From JBFWNG01 sp050251195 (GTDB lineage Bacteria > Bdellovibrionota_B > Oligoflexia > Oligoflexales > Oligoflexaceae): 64,000 nt of DNA. Position numbers and translations under genes: made by a program. Numbering within the stretch: position 1 is the first letter of the stretch; each line of letters opens with the position of its first letter. The notes under the pieces were generated by a model. That model made no database searches, was not told the DNA's origin, and worked only from the letters and a program-made list of their open reading frames with translations. Location: positions 496,001 through 560,000 of the forward strand of contig JBFWNG010000003.1 of the NCBI GenBank assembly GCA_050251195.1. Reading direction: 5' to 3'. Below are positions 42,322-50,214 of the stretch, one piece after another.

Positions 42322-43146
42322 ATGGGTACTAAAATCGCAAATTTGAGATCCCACAAAGTCGGCGACTTTCTGCAAAAGCAGTATTTGCTATTTAGGACAG
42401 AGAACGGAAGGCGAAGCCGCAATTGCTTCTCCAAGAAAATAGGACTTTCTCCTAGCCATTTATCACGCGTTATGAGTGGCACGCGAAAACTGACGGCGGA
42501 CAAAGCACATGTTGTCGCAAAAAACCTTGGACTCGACAATCAGGAAAGTAAGCATTTTTTGAAGCTTGTACATCTCGAAGCGATTAAGAACGATCAAGGT
42601 CAGAAGGAGCAGATCGAGAAAATTTTCCCCAGCGACAGGCTCGGAGAAGACAGGACTCAGGTCAATAACGCAACCTTTAAGGTTGTCTCTGAGTGGCCTC
42701 ACATCGCATTGCTCATGCTAACGCAACTCAGTTCATTCAAACCCGATCTTAGCTGGATATCCAAGAGATTACGAATTTCTCCGGTTAAAACTTCGGTCGT
42801 GATTGAGCGCCTGCTTAAGTTGAAACTTCTGCAAAAAGCAGGCGACGGGGAACTTGGGTTGGCAGGCAAGTCCTTTTTCGTCAAAGACGCACCTTCGGCG
42901 TCCGTCCGAAGTTTTCATAGATCGATGCTGCAGAAATCTATCGAAGATCTTGAGTCGCCCGATCCAAAGAAACGCAATGTAACGGGTATAACTTTAGCTC
43001 TGGATAAATCGAAGATTGCGGAAGTGAATACGATGATCGACAACTTTAAAACTGAACTGAGCCGGTACTCCGCTGGTTTAGGAACAAAGACTGGCGTCTA
43101 TAATTTGACACTTAGCTTAACTCGGCTCGATGAAGGAGACGAATAG
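42322..43146 (+). CDS. TIGR02147/DUF4423-type transcriptional regulator
   Basis: 275 residues from ATG 42322, with a Cro/CI-like HTH at the N terminus (KIGLSPSHLSRVMSGTRKLTADKAHVVAKNLGL). The effector-like rest includes HFLKLVHLEA, NNATFKVVSEWPHIALL and LSWISKRLRISPVKTSVVIERLLKLKLL, a second winged helix-like segment. KRNVTGITLALDKSKIAEVNTMIDNFKTELSR ends the family domain. Such regulators often stand next to secreted proteins of unknown function. The palindrome upstream of its operon is the obvious binding site to test. It overlaps the GH gene by 49 bases at the 3' end. Confidence 0.8.
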   Translation: MGTKIANLRSHKVGDFLQKQYLLFRTENGRRSRNCFSKKIGLSPSHLSRVMSGTRKLTADKAHVVAKNLGLDNQESKHFLKLVHLEAIKNDQGQKEQIEKIFPSDRLGEDRTQVNNATFKVVSEWPHIALLMLTQLSSFKPDLSWISKRLRISPVKTSVVIERLLKLKLLQKAGDGELGLAGKSFFVKDAPSASVRSFHRSMLQKSIEDLESPDPKKRNVTGITLALDKSKIAEVNTMIDNFKTELSRYSAGLGTKTGVYNLTLSLTRLDEGDE

Positions 43147-44255
43147 CCGCCAGCGCCCTGCTGATTAGCGAAAACTTCGCTTACTGGCTTGAGTCGAAAC
43201 CCGCCTGTGAAGTTCTCCATGACGCCGAAGGCAGACTCGATGCCTACCGAATAAAACCCCGATAGATCCCCATTTAAGAAGAACTGAATAAGAGATTGAA
43301 TGGACGCTTTTGTCCGATGCCAACCCTCGTCATGTCGCGAAGTATCAACAAGTTGGTACCACCCGATAAATTCGGTGGAGGTATTTTTCTTATCGCTGGA
43401 TCTGAGGTACCGGTGGACGGCATTGAGCAAAACTTCCGACCTTCGAAGTTGGTTATTTTTGCCTATGCCCCAGCTCGAAAACCCCATTTCTGTCACCGCG
43501 ATCTTTTTTTCTGGCCAATTGTTTGCCAAAAGTCCTTCCAGTTCCCGGAGATCTCTAATATCGTCGGCGGCCGAGAGAGCCCATTGGCCTGGGTACATAT
43601 CCAATCCTACAATGTCTATTGCCGGTCCTGCATGCTGTAACCAAGAAAATAGTTGCCTTTGCCATCCAGGAACCGCCGAGAGGACATTAACAACCGTCAA
43701 CGCATTCGGGCAATGTCGACGGACTCCTTCGCCCCCAATTAAAAAAAGTTTGAAATCATCTTTGCTAACTGGATCAAAAATGTGGTTTGCCTCGTTCCAG
43801 AGCTGAAAATACTTAGTATCCCGAGGAGCGATGGAGGATACTGCATAATCCACGAAACTTTCATAGTGTTTCCAGAAACTTTCGGGGCGCTCACGGAGCA
43901 ATTGGGTTGCCCATGTTGGAGGCCCGCTCAATATTATGAGTAGATCAAAATCGTAGTCCCGAATTTTCTGAAAATATTGACGATAGAATTCCGCCATTTT
44001 CATATCCCTTTTGTCAGCCAACGGTTCGATGAGGTGCCAAAAGATATCCGTTCGAATTCCCGAAAAGCCAAGTTTTTTGGCTTGAGACAAGATTTTTTCG
44101 AGATTATCGAGTTGAAAATCTGTTTCCTGGACGTGCAGGGTGCCGTACATCGGCCGTCCCCATGGAAAAAACTCGGTCAGACCTACGGTCTGGTCCCAAC
44201 CGATCGCTGGATCCGCCGCAAAGAGGAAACACAAAGTTAAGACGAGCCTTTTCAT
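43098..44255 (-). CDS. Secreted glycoside hydrolase, clan GH-A
   Basis: 385 residues, signal peptide KRLVLTLCFLFAADPAIG, AAGGA 9 bases before the ATG. TIM-barrel hydrolase of the GH5/GH39/GH51-like clan: acid/base Glu in YFQLWNEANH (the usual NE), nucleophile Glu in IAVTEMGFSSWG. FSGIRTDIFWHLIEP and SGPPTWATQLL match the barrel's early strands. The last 50 residues are Gly/Ser-rich. The substrate is not clear (beta-glycan or glycosaminoglycan types are possible). It converges with the TIGR02147-type regulator. Confidence 0.75.
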   Translation of the reverse strand: MKRLVLTLCFLFAADPAIGWDQTVGLTEFFPWGRPMYGTLHVQETDFQLDNLEKILSQAKKLGFSGIRTDIFWHLIEPLADKRDMKMAEFYRQYFQKIRDYDFDLLIILSGPPTWATQLLRERPESFWKHYESFVDYAVSSIAPRDTKYFQLWNEANHIFDPVSKDDFKLFLIGGEGVRRHCPNALTVVNVLSAVPGWQRQLFSWLQHAGPAIDIVGLDMYPGQWALSAADDIRDLRELEGLLANNWPEKKIAVTEMGFSSWGIGKNNQLRRSEVLLNAVHRYLRSSDKKNTSTEFIGWYQLVDTSRHDEGWHRTKASIQSLIQFFLNGDLSGFYSVGIESAFGVMENFTGGFRLKPVSEVFANQQGAGGYSSPSSSRVKLSVKL

Positions 44256-44299
44256 GCCGTTTTTATCCTTCTTCGATGCTTGAACGTTTAGTCATAAGG

Positions 44300-44324
44300 G
44301 GTGACCCGCGAGCACCGGGTCACC
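44300..44324 (-). terminator. Strong hairpin after the lectin lipoprotein gene
   Basis: ggtgaccc (44300-44307) pairs perfectly with gggtcacc (44317-44324) around a 9-base loop, between the lectin-lipoprotein stop and the glycoside hydrolase start. No U tract follows on the minus strand, so intrinsic termination would be weak. Confidence 0.5.
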
Positions 44325-44337
44325 GGAGAAAGCGCGT

Positions 44338-45963
44338 TTACTCGAAGCTAAACCTACCTTCAATGACGGCATCGTTGAGCTTTATCCAAACGTTTGAAGC
44401 AAACGATCGGTGCTGCGCCATTTGGAGAGCGTAGTTTTCTTCGAAGCTCGCGGGTACCGAAAATCTGTATCCTGCCGGACACCGTCCCCTGTAGTCGCCC
44501 CAGATACCAGCCGTCTGGCTGATAACCCAATCCAAATTGTCTGTCTTGTTTTGACACGCAAAGTGATAGGTGCGCCAACGGCAGCCAACGTCGTTCCATC
44601 GACCACTAATATTTGCTTCGACGCAATCCTCAATCGTGAAAAAGTTATTTGGCTCGCCATAAAACCATGGAGCATTCTCGTGCCAAGGAAGAAAGGCGCT
44701 CTTTGAGTCCACCTCGGGGTCTTCTTTGCAACCATAGTCCTTGGCATTGCAAGTCTCTTCCTCTGGTTTGTCGCCTGGATCTGGCTTGTCACCTGGATCT
44801 GGCTTGTCACCTGGATCCTGGGTCCCCGAGCCGTGCTGATACCCTGCTGGGGCAAAGCATTGAAACGTCACCTTCGAAAGGTCCGCTTTGTCGGAAGCAT
44901 CTTCCATATTCGCGAAGGCCTGACATTCGGCGCTTCCCGTCAGAACATTCTTTTCTTTTTCCCCTGTGATGGTCAGAGAGCATTTGCCCGAATAGTTTGA
45001 GGATTTCTCGCTCGAGTAATTGAGGAACGTATTCCCGAGCTCCTGTTCCTTGACGTCGTGATTGGGAAGGCCAACAAAACTCAAGGTCTGCGTACCGATC
45101 GACTTATTCTCGCCACAGAAGCTCTGGCTCAGCCCCACGGTTAATTGGTCGCTCATTAAAGAACAGGTAACGGTGGTAATCGATTCCATTTTCGAATCAA
45201 CAAGCGTAGTACTCAACACCCCTGATTGTTCAAAATCCAGCTCTGGCGCACCTTCACCTTGCTTTTGATCATAGAGCTCGGATTCGTACGCGGTAAAGTT
45301 CACCTCTTGACCGAGCGACTTATCGCAGGGATCGATTTCTGTATTCCCGTCTTTATCCACGGTCACTTGGCAAGACCTCGTTTCGGTCCGAACAATTTGC
45401 CCGAAATTGATCGCATCGTTGTGCGTCCAAGTATTTGTTGTCGTACTTGTCACAATAAGACTTTCCCCCACGGGAACCACTGTTTTGCATACGGACTGTT
45501 TCCCGGCCGCCTGCTTAAACAAACCTACGTCCCGCGGCTCAATGTCGCTCGTTATGCAATCGCTGTCTTGACTACAAGTCAAGGCCTTACAATCAACGTC
45601 GTATTCGGATTCGGACGGAGTGGTTTCACTTAGAACGATTCGCTTCGTTCTATGATTGCACCGCATTCCTTCTTTATAGACACCAACAACTTCGTCAAGA
45701 GTGTCGTCTAGACTTTGAAATTCACCTTCTTCGGTAGAGCTCTGCCACGCTTTGTACTTGTTCTTATAGAATGACTGATCTCCTCCGCGCACGACTTGCC
45801 CATCAGACAATTGCCTGGACACAGTCCCATTTTCTGCAGTGGTATTGTCGTCATTCTTGCCCGTTTTGCCGCCGCCTTCGTCGCCGCCAGGACTCCAGAC
45901 TTTGCTGCAGCTGGCTGCGCAAAGCGCCGCAAGTAACAAAACAGCCTTCGCGTTAATCTTCAT
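44338..45963 (-). CDS. Lipoprotein with apparently circularly permuted C-type lectin domain
   Basis: 541 residues, signal peptide KAVLLLAALCAASC with lipobox Cys, then an acidic Gly/Asp/Asn linker and a large Cys-rich Thr/Ser-rich part (about residues 90-385). A DPGDKP-type repeat stalk follows (about 390-405). The C-terminal 118 residues read like the two halves of a C-type lectin domain in the wrong order. First comes GEPNN (E437, N439), E445, C447, WND (W456, N457, D458), C461, C470; then C495, SFEENYALQMA, NVWIKLND and finally EGRFSFE before the stop. The E-P-N-type calcium site is complete, so a mannose-type ligand is predicted. Confidence 0.8.
   Translation of the reverse strand: MKINAKAVLLLAALCAASCSKVWSPGGDEGGGKTGKNDDNTTAENGTVSRQLSDGQVVRGGDQSFYKNKYKAWQSSTEEGEFQSLDDTLDEVVGVYKEGMRCNHRTKRIVLSETTPSESEYDVDCKALTCSQDSDCITSDIEPRDVGLFKQAAGKQSVCKTVVPVGESLIVTSTTTNTWTHNDAINFGQIVRTETRSCQVTVDKDGNTEIDPCDKSLGQEVNFTAYESELYDQKQGEGAPELDFEQSGVLSTTLVDSKMESITTVTCSLMSDQLTVGLSQSFCGENKSIGTQTLSFVGLPNHDVKEQELGNTFLNYSSEKSSNYSGKCSLTITGEKEKNVLTGSAECQAFANMEDASDKADLSKVTFQCFAPAGYQHGSGTQDPGDKPDPGDKPDPGDKPEEETCNAKDYGCKEDPEVDSKSAFLPWHENAPWFYGEPNNFFTIEDCVEANISGRWNDVGCRWRTYHFACQNKTDNLDWVISQTAGIWGDYRGRCPAGYRFSVPASFEENYALQMAQHRSFASNVWIKLNDAVIEGRFSFE
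44765..44820 (-). repeat. 18-bp tandem repeats encoding DPGDKP units
   Basis: About three 18-base units with the pattern ggatctggcttgtcacct (plus strand) translate as DPGDKP on the minus strand. They form the flexible stalk between the Cys-rich region and the lectin domain of the lipoprotein. Confidence 0.75.
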
Positions 45964-45971
45964 TTTCTTCT

Positions 45972-45992
45972 CCTCACATAAAAATTGTGAGG
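45972..45992 (-). promoter_or_regulatory. Hairpin that could hide the ribosome binding site of the lectin lipoprotein
   Basis: 7-base arms cctcaca and tgtgagg around a 7-base loop. On the minus strand the 3' arm carries the GAGG of the GAGGAG Shine-Dalgarno, just before the ATG at 45961-45963. Confidence 0.5.
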
Positions 45993-46050
45993 AATGTGTA
46001 GAATACTTAAATCTCGTCTAGTACACATTCTTGGCACGAATGTCTGAATT

Positions 46051-46068
46051 CGTTGTCAGTAGGCAACA
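46051..46068. promoter_or_regulatory. Degenerate copy of the 22-bp palindrome
   Basis: cgttgtcagtaggcaaca aligns with the 41499-41520 palindrome centre (tgttgccagctggcaaca) with 14 of 18 matches. It lies in the divergent space between the lectin lipoprotein (45963) and the next lipoprotein (46263), suggesting shared control. Confidence 0.5.
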
Positions 46069-46181
46069 TAATCCCAGTGCTTTAAGTCGACAACACGGCT
46101 GAGAAAACGCCCATATTTTGCAGATGTATCCCTGACGATCCCATCACCTTAGAAAAGGTTAACGGAGCAGGTGAATTCCAA

Positions 46182-46210
46182 TTGGCGGACAAAGAGTTTT
46201 AAAATATACT
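46182..46210 (+). promoter_or_regulatory. Sigma-70-type promoter of the lipoprotein gene at 46263
   Basis: TTGGCG (46182-46187), 17-base spacer and TATACT (46205-46210) give a predicted start near 46217 and a leader of about 46 bases that ends with AGGTGGGA before the ATG. Confidence 0.5.
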
Positions 46211-46262
46211 GTCAACAGGACCCCCATATTTTCTCTCAACCGCTACGCCGAAAGGTGGGATT

Positions 46263-47075
46263 ATGAAATTTGTCCTGGTCGCTTTATGGTCAACTTTAAT
46301 TTTGGTCCACGGGTGCAAAAATAGACACGGTGACAGCAGCCAAAAATCGGTCGAAGTTGTGAACGCACAAGGACAGGCCACCGACATTATTTATAAGAAC
46401 CCGGGAACCGAACATGTTTGCTGGAATAGTTGTACCCAGGTCGAAACTGCGGATGACGAAGAAACAATATCAACTCAATGTGAGCTTATCGGCGCAGCAA
46501 CTGTTACTGAATTTCGCAAAGTTCCGGAAGGAACGGATGCCAAGGCGTGGGAGCAATTCGTTAGCGCCGTAGAAACCGATACTCCGACAACCTTTCAAAG
46601 TCCCGAATCGGACAGCGCTAATATTATGGCGGGGGTGACAAGCACCTTTGGCAAGGATGATCTCGAACATTGTGCCCAGAGCTTACTTGAGGAAACACCA
46701 GTCGATGAAGCGAAAGGAGATCTTTCACTTACCAAGCAATACTACAATTACCTTCTTAAAGTCAAAAATGGGACTAATCGCCCCGCCCAATATGTAGTCC
46801 AAATGCAACAGAAGGAAACGAACATCACTTGGACGCCGGCAAAATCCTATACCATTCCACCCAACTCTGGTCCCAACAACCTACGCTATCAACAGAGCGT
46901 TTATTTAGGAGGGGGAAGGTACATTGAACGCAAAGGAGTTATGAAAGGTTTTATACTTTGCGATGGGTGGTCAACGTCTATAAAGCCCAAAATCAACGAC
47001 AAATGTAAGGAGGTAGGGTCGCATCCTTATTTCAGTACCTTTGAAAAAACCTACACCAAGACCCTTATGAACTGA
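46263..47075 (+). CDS. Predicted lipoprotein, function unknown
   Basis: 270 residues; signal peptide KFVLVALWSTLILVHGC with lipobox Cys; AGGTGGGA before the ATG. Mature part has Cys pairs (CWNSCTQV, CELIGA, LEHCAQ), a helical section (VPEGTDAKAWEQFVSAVE), and a C-terminal beta-rich region (YYNYLLKVKNG, YVVQMQQKETNITW) ending with GFILCDGWS. I do not know the family. It faces the lectin lipoprotein gene and a candidate operator lies between them. Confidence 0.65.
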   Translation: MKFVLVALWSTLILVHGCKNRHGDSSQKSVEVVNAQGQATDIIYKNPGTEHVCWNSCTQVETADDEETISTQCELIGAATVTEFRKVPEGTDAKAWEQFVSAVETDTPTTFQSPESDSANIMAGVTSTFGKDDLEHCAQSLLEETPVDEAKGDLSLTKQYYNYLLKVKNGTNRPAQYVVQMQQKETNITWTPAKSYTIPPNSGPNNLRYQQSVYLGGGRYIERKGVMKGFILCDGWSTSIKPKINDKCKEVGSHPYFSTFEKTYTKTLMN

Positions 47076-47149
47076 GAGAGAAGCCTGTCTGCGACTCGAT
47101 TTATATATTTGGCGATACTCAAGGCGCGCAATGGATAAACTCGTTAATA

Positions 47150-47155
47150 TATAAT
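47150..47155 (+). promoter_or_regulatory. -10 element before the lipoprotein gene at 47182
   Basis: A perfect TATAAT; its -35 is weak. A start point near 47162 would place an upstream TTG (47155) before transcription begins, which supports the GTG 47182 start for the gene. Confidence 0.45.
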
Positions 47156-47181
47156 TGTCTAACCAATCAAAGAGGTTTAGC

Positions 47182-47850
47182 GTGAAAAGAAAGACAGCAA
47201 GCATCATTATTTTGTCCGTAGTATTTTCGTGGGTTTCATTTTCCGCGTGTAAGGCGAGGAGAAGTCATAGCCAAGCAATGGCTCAAGATGAAGATCAAGG
47301 CGGTGAATTACGGCAGCGGGTGCAAAGCTGCGGATCTGACGTTCAGTGTGCGACAATGGCACTCGTGGACGCATTGGTTTTTGGTAACTTTGCGAAGGAT
47401 GTAAGGAAAGCTCAAGTGTCATTCTATTCCGATAGAAAGTGTCAAAACATCCTCTTTATTACAGAAGGCCACGAGGGTAGAAATATAGGCAATTATTGCC
47501 GGAATAAGACATCTCAAATCGCGAAGCAGTCAATCGGCAGTATAATGATAAACGCTAAATGTGTCGGTAATGCGTCCAGTAACGACTCGTATGCCGCTAG
47601 CGACGCTTGCTTAGGTTTAGCCCTGGAAACACGCGAAGACGAAACACCCGTGGAGTTATATTGGAACGCAAATTGTGATCAGGCTGCCGGCAACTTAGGA
47701 TACAGGGGTGACATGACTGTAGAAGAATACTGCAAAGCAAAAGAGGGTATTCCTGGATCAGGGAAAATTGATTCTGTAAGAATAGGAGGCACCTGTTCCA
47801 ACATAGAATCAATTACTTACGCCCAGGCATGTCTGCAGTTTGCCAGATAG
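47182..47850 (+). CDS. Predicted lipoprotein, Cys-rich, function unknown
   Basis: 223 residues from GTG 47182 (AGAGG 7 bases upstream). Signal peptide KTASIIILSVVFSWVSFSAC with lipobox Cys. Mature part has at least eight Cys residues (SCGSDVQCATM, CQNILF, YCRNKTSQ, KCVGNASS, ACLGLALE, NCDQAAG, YCKAKEG, TCSNIES), several in a repeated two-module layout, each module having a helical part, a short N-terminal strand and a Cys near the end. The repeated modules suggest internal duplication. Unknown family, probably outer-membrane anchored. Confidence 0.65.
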   Translation: MKRKTASIIILSVVFSWVSFSACKARRSHSQAMAQDEDQGGELRQRVQSCGSDVQCATMALVDALVFGNFAKDVRKAQVSFYSDRKCQNILFITEGHEGRNIGNYCRNKTSQIAKQSIGSIMINAKCVGNASSNDSYAASDACLGLALETREDETPVELYWNANCDQAAGNLGYRGDMTVEEYCKAKEGIPGSGKIDSVRIGGTCSNIESITYAQACLQFAR

Positions 47851-47921
47851 TTTCGATGATTGACTTTGTAAACCGAAGCTGACTTCGATAGGTAACCTTT
47901 TGCCATTTTATGGAGCAACAC

Positions 47922-48524
47922 ATGTCACCCTCAAAGTTTTCAGGCAAACTGATCATTCTTGCACTGGCCACACCCGTGTTTTTGGAGGGATGCTCTGTAA
48001 GTTCTGGGGGTCCCGAACGCGAGCCAGGGGAGTCGGCTGACTACACGCAACAAAATCTCCAAGGGTTGATCAATGGCGAAGGCTGGAGTTTCGTCACTGG
48101 ACGAGTAAGCTTTGACGAGGATGCTTCACGCCATAGTTTCGACCTCATCTCTTCCAAGGACGAAAATATCTGCAGAGAATGGGCTTTGGAGCCCGAGGAT
48201 GGGGCCATTGTGATGTTCGGTATCTCCGACTCAGACCTTAAGAAGCAACGAATAGAGCTAGACTTAAGCAAGCAAACCCTTACGTTGTCAAAACACGTTG
48301 ACGGTGAATATTTGAACAATGTCGCATCGGATGGCTTTATCGAATTTACCGGCATAGACACGGGCAGTGTATCTGGCAAAATAGCTGCCACACATGACGA
48401 TCAAAACAAACTTTCCGGAGACTTTGAAGTTGTCCGCTGTTGCAAGGATCCCGAAACAGGGCGCAATGCTGTTTGTGGAACCAGCGGCGATTCAACGGCG
48501 TCAGAATCTAAGAAGACGATTTAA
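47922..48524 (+). CDS. Predicted lipoprotein, function unknown
   Basis: 200 residues from ATG 47922 (GGAG 6 bases before it); the ATG 47910 is less well placed. Signal peptide KLIILALATPVFLEGC with lipobox Cys. The mature part carries a strand-rich domain (GWSFVTGRVSFDEDASRHSF, GAIVMFGIS, IELDLSKQTLTLSKHV) and two C-terminal Cys pairs (RCCKDPETG, AVCGTSGD). No family recognised. Third in a row of lipoprotein genes on the plus strand. Confidence 0.65.
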   Translation: MSPSKFSGKLIILALATPVFLEGCSVSSGGPEREPGESADYTQQNLQGLINGEGWSFVTGRVSFDEDASRHSFDLISSKDENICREWALEPEDGAIVMFGISDSDLKKQRIELDLSKQTLTLSKHVDGEYLNNVASDGFIEFTGIDTGSVSGKIAATHDDQNKLSGDFEVVRCCKDPETGRNAVCGTSGDSTASESKKTI

Positions 48525-48543
48525 CCGAAGTTAAGCCGGTCGC

Positions 48544-49413
48544 CTAAATTCCCAGCATGCAAGACGCCATTAAAGTAGAGATTTTTTTTCCTAAGTAACC
48601 GTTGGGATCTTTATTTGGCATAAATTCGGTAATTTCGAAGAATTTAACTCTTGGATCTGAACAGACCGTCTTCAAAAGAATTTCAGTCTGCGCAAAGGTC
48701 AGTCCCTTCTCCCTAGGAGCGTAAGATGCCGGCATTTCTTCTTGGCAAATGACATCGACGTCAAAATGCACAAAGACCTTGCTTTGAGGAATATTCGCTA
48801 AAATCCTATTTGTACACGTTTGGATGTCATTCTCCATGATCTCAGTGAGAGGAATAAACGGTATTCCGACGTCTGTGGTAGGGGGCTCTTTATTTCCGAT
48901 AACCGTGATTTGCTTGGGGTCGATAGTTGCGCCGTTCCAATACTCGGACTTTTGAGTCAAGAACCATAAACCCATTCCTGCGCTTCCAGCACATTTGCTA
49001 GGATCGGGTTTCATGGAGTCAACGTCACCGTCGATATAAATGATGTGAACATTCTCCGGTCCCCAAAGTTCGGCGAATCCGGTTGCTGTCCCCACGACAA
49101 TACTGCAATCGCCGCCCAAGCAAATGCCTATGCCACCTTTCAACGAATCTCCGTGGTCTTTTATAAATCGAGAAGATCTTTCCCAAACAATTTTAGGAGA
49201 CGGATAGTTTCTGATCGGGGGGATATTGTGTCTTGGCAGATCGTTACATTGTATCGCGCCTAGGTCCTCTACCCGTCTTCCTGTTGCAGCAATGAGCTCT
49301 TTTATTCCACTTGTCCGTAAATGCTTAGCAAACAGGTCCGTGCCAACTTCCAAGCATCCAGCATTTGAAGGCACATCGAATAGAAATAGGGGTGTATGTT
49401 TCTTCACCCCCAT
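48544..49413 (-). CDS. Ureohydrolase/arginase-fold protein with altered metal site
   Basis: 289 residues. The fold is recognisable: GGIGICLGGDCSIVVG where arginases have GGDHS, VHIIYIDGDVDSMKP where they have DAHxD, and VFVHFDVDVICQEEMP where they have SFDxDxxDP. Four ligand Asp residues remain (D128, D132, D218, D220), but both His ligands are replaced: H to Cys at C103 and H to Asp at D130. Thus the usual dimanganese site is likely lost or rebuilt. It may be a pseudoenzyme or bind a different metal. It follows the lipoprotein gene at 49417-50214 by 3 bases, in the same operon. Confidence 0.7.
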   Translation of the reverse strand: MGVKKHTPLFLFDVPSNAGCLEVGTDLFAKHLRTSGIKELIAATGRRVEDLGAIQCNDLPRHNIPPIRNYPSPKIVWERSSRFIKDHGDSLKGGIGICLGGDCSIVVGTATGFAELWGPENVHIIYIDGDVDSMKPDPSKCAGSAGMGLWFLTQKSEYWNGATIDPKQITVIGNKEPPTTDVGIPFIPLTEIMENDIQTCTNRILANIPQSKVFVHFDVDVICQEEMPASYAPREKGLTFAQTEILLKTVCSDPRVKFFEITEFMPNKDPNGYLGKKISTLMASCMLGI

Positions 49414-49416
49414 GAT

Positions 49417-50214
49417 TTACTTCTCTTCGCTGATAACGTCAACTTTCGCCGAGGTTCCGCTAAAGCTGTACACATTGCTAAAGGTCCTCGCTCCCGAGAA
49501 AGGCACGTTACTCGAAGCTTTGATTTCGACTATCATCTTAAGCATCGCGACGGGACTTTTGGCAGAGCCGCCGTTTACGGGATCTAATGCTTTCGCCTTT
49601 ATTTCCAAATTAGCGAAAGATCCGGCCCAAGCCGTGGACACCACAGAGACACCGCTCAGATAGCGGCCTTTGCCTTTGTATGAGCCGTTATAGTCATGAA
49701 ACAAAGTCCACTTCGCATCGACGACGGTCAATCCCGCTTGCGACTTGAGGACAAGTTGACGAGTCAAAGGCTGACCCGACTTGAAGCCTGCTAAATCCAT
49801 TGCTTTCAAGCCCTTTGGAACTGCATTGGCGGTCGCGCCGCTACTAGAAACGGAACCCTTAGCCTCTTTGAGGAGGTCCCATAGTTTTTTGCCCGTATTT
49901 ACCATTTGGTCTAGGGTTGCTAGTGTTCCTCCAAGACCAAAATACTCGTCTGCTAAGAAACCTTCTTTCTCAGCATCGCTTCCCGCAAGGCCGAAGGATC
50001 CTTTTCCATGCTGTTTCTTATAAGCGAGGATATGGTCCTGAGGCGTTGGTGCGTTTGAGATGAACAAATGGTATTTTTTCCCGTTTATGACGACCTCGGA
50101 AGATTGGTTCTGTTGCCCTTGGGCCATAACTTCGCTGTCATTGTCGGTGCTTCCGCCGCATGAGGCGACTAATGCCAATAAGGTGGTTGTCAGGACTAGT
50201 TTACCAACGCGCAT
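49417..50214 (-). CDS. Predicted lipoprotein, function unknown
   Basis: 265 residues; signal peptide KLVLTTTLLALVASC with lipobox Cys and AAGGAG upstream. The mature part starts with an acidic Ser/Gln-rich tether (STDNDSEVMAQGQQNQ). A domain with GKKYHLFISNAPTPQDH, a helical part (GTLATLDQMVNTGKKLWDLLKE) and a beta-rich C-terminal half (VVDAKWTLFHDYNGSYKGKG) follow. No family is recognised. It precedes the arginase-like gene closely, so the two may act together. Confidence 0.65.
   Translation of the reverse strand: MRVGKLVLTTTLLALVASCGGSTDNDSEVMAQGQQNQSSEVVINGKKYHLFISNAPTPQDHILAYKKQHGKGSFGLAGSDAEKEGFLADEYFGLGGTLATLDQMVNTGKKLWDLLKEAKGSVSSSGATANAVPKGLKAMDLAGFKSGQPLTRQLVLKSQAGLTVVDAKWTLFHDYNGSYKGKGRYLSGVSVVSTAWAGSFANLEIKAKALDPVNGGSAKSPVAMLKMIVEIKASSNVPFSGARTFSNVYSFSGTSAKVDVISEEK

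Noticed and set aside
46032..46047. TGGCACG as a sigma-54 -24 element
   Set aside because: The -12 part is TCTGA without GC at the right spacing, over 200 bases from either start.
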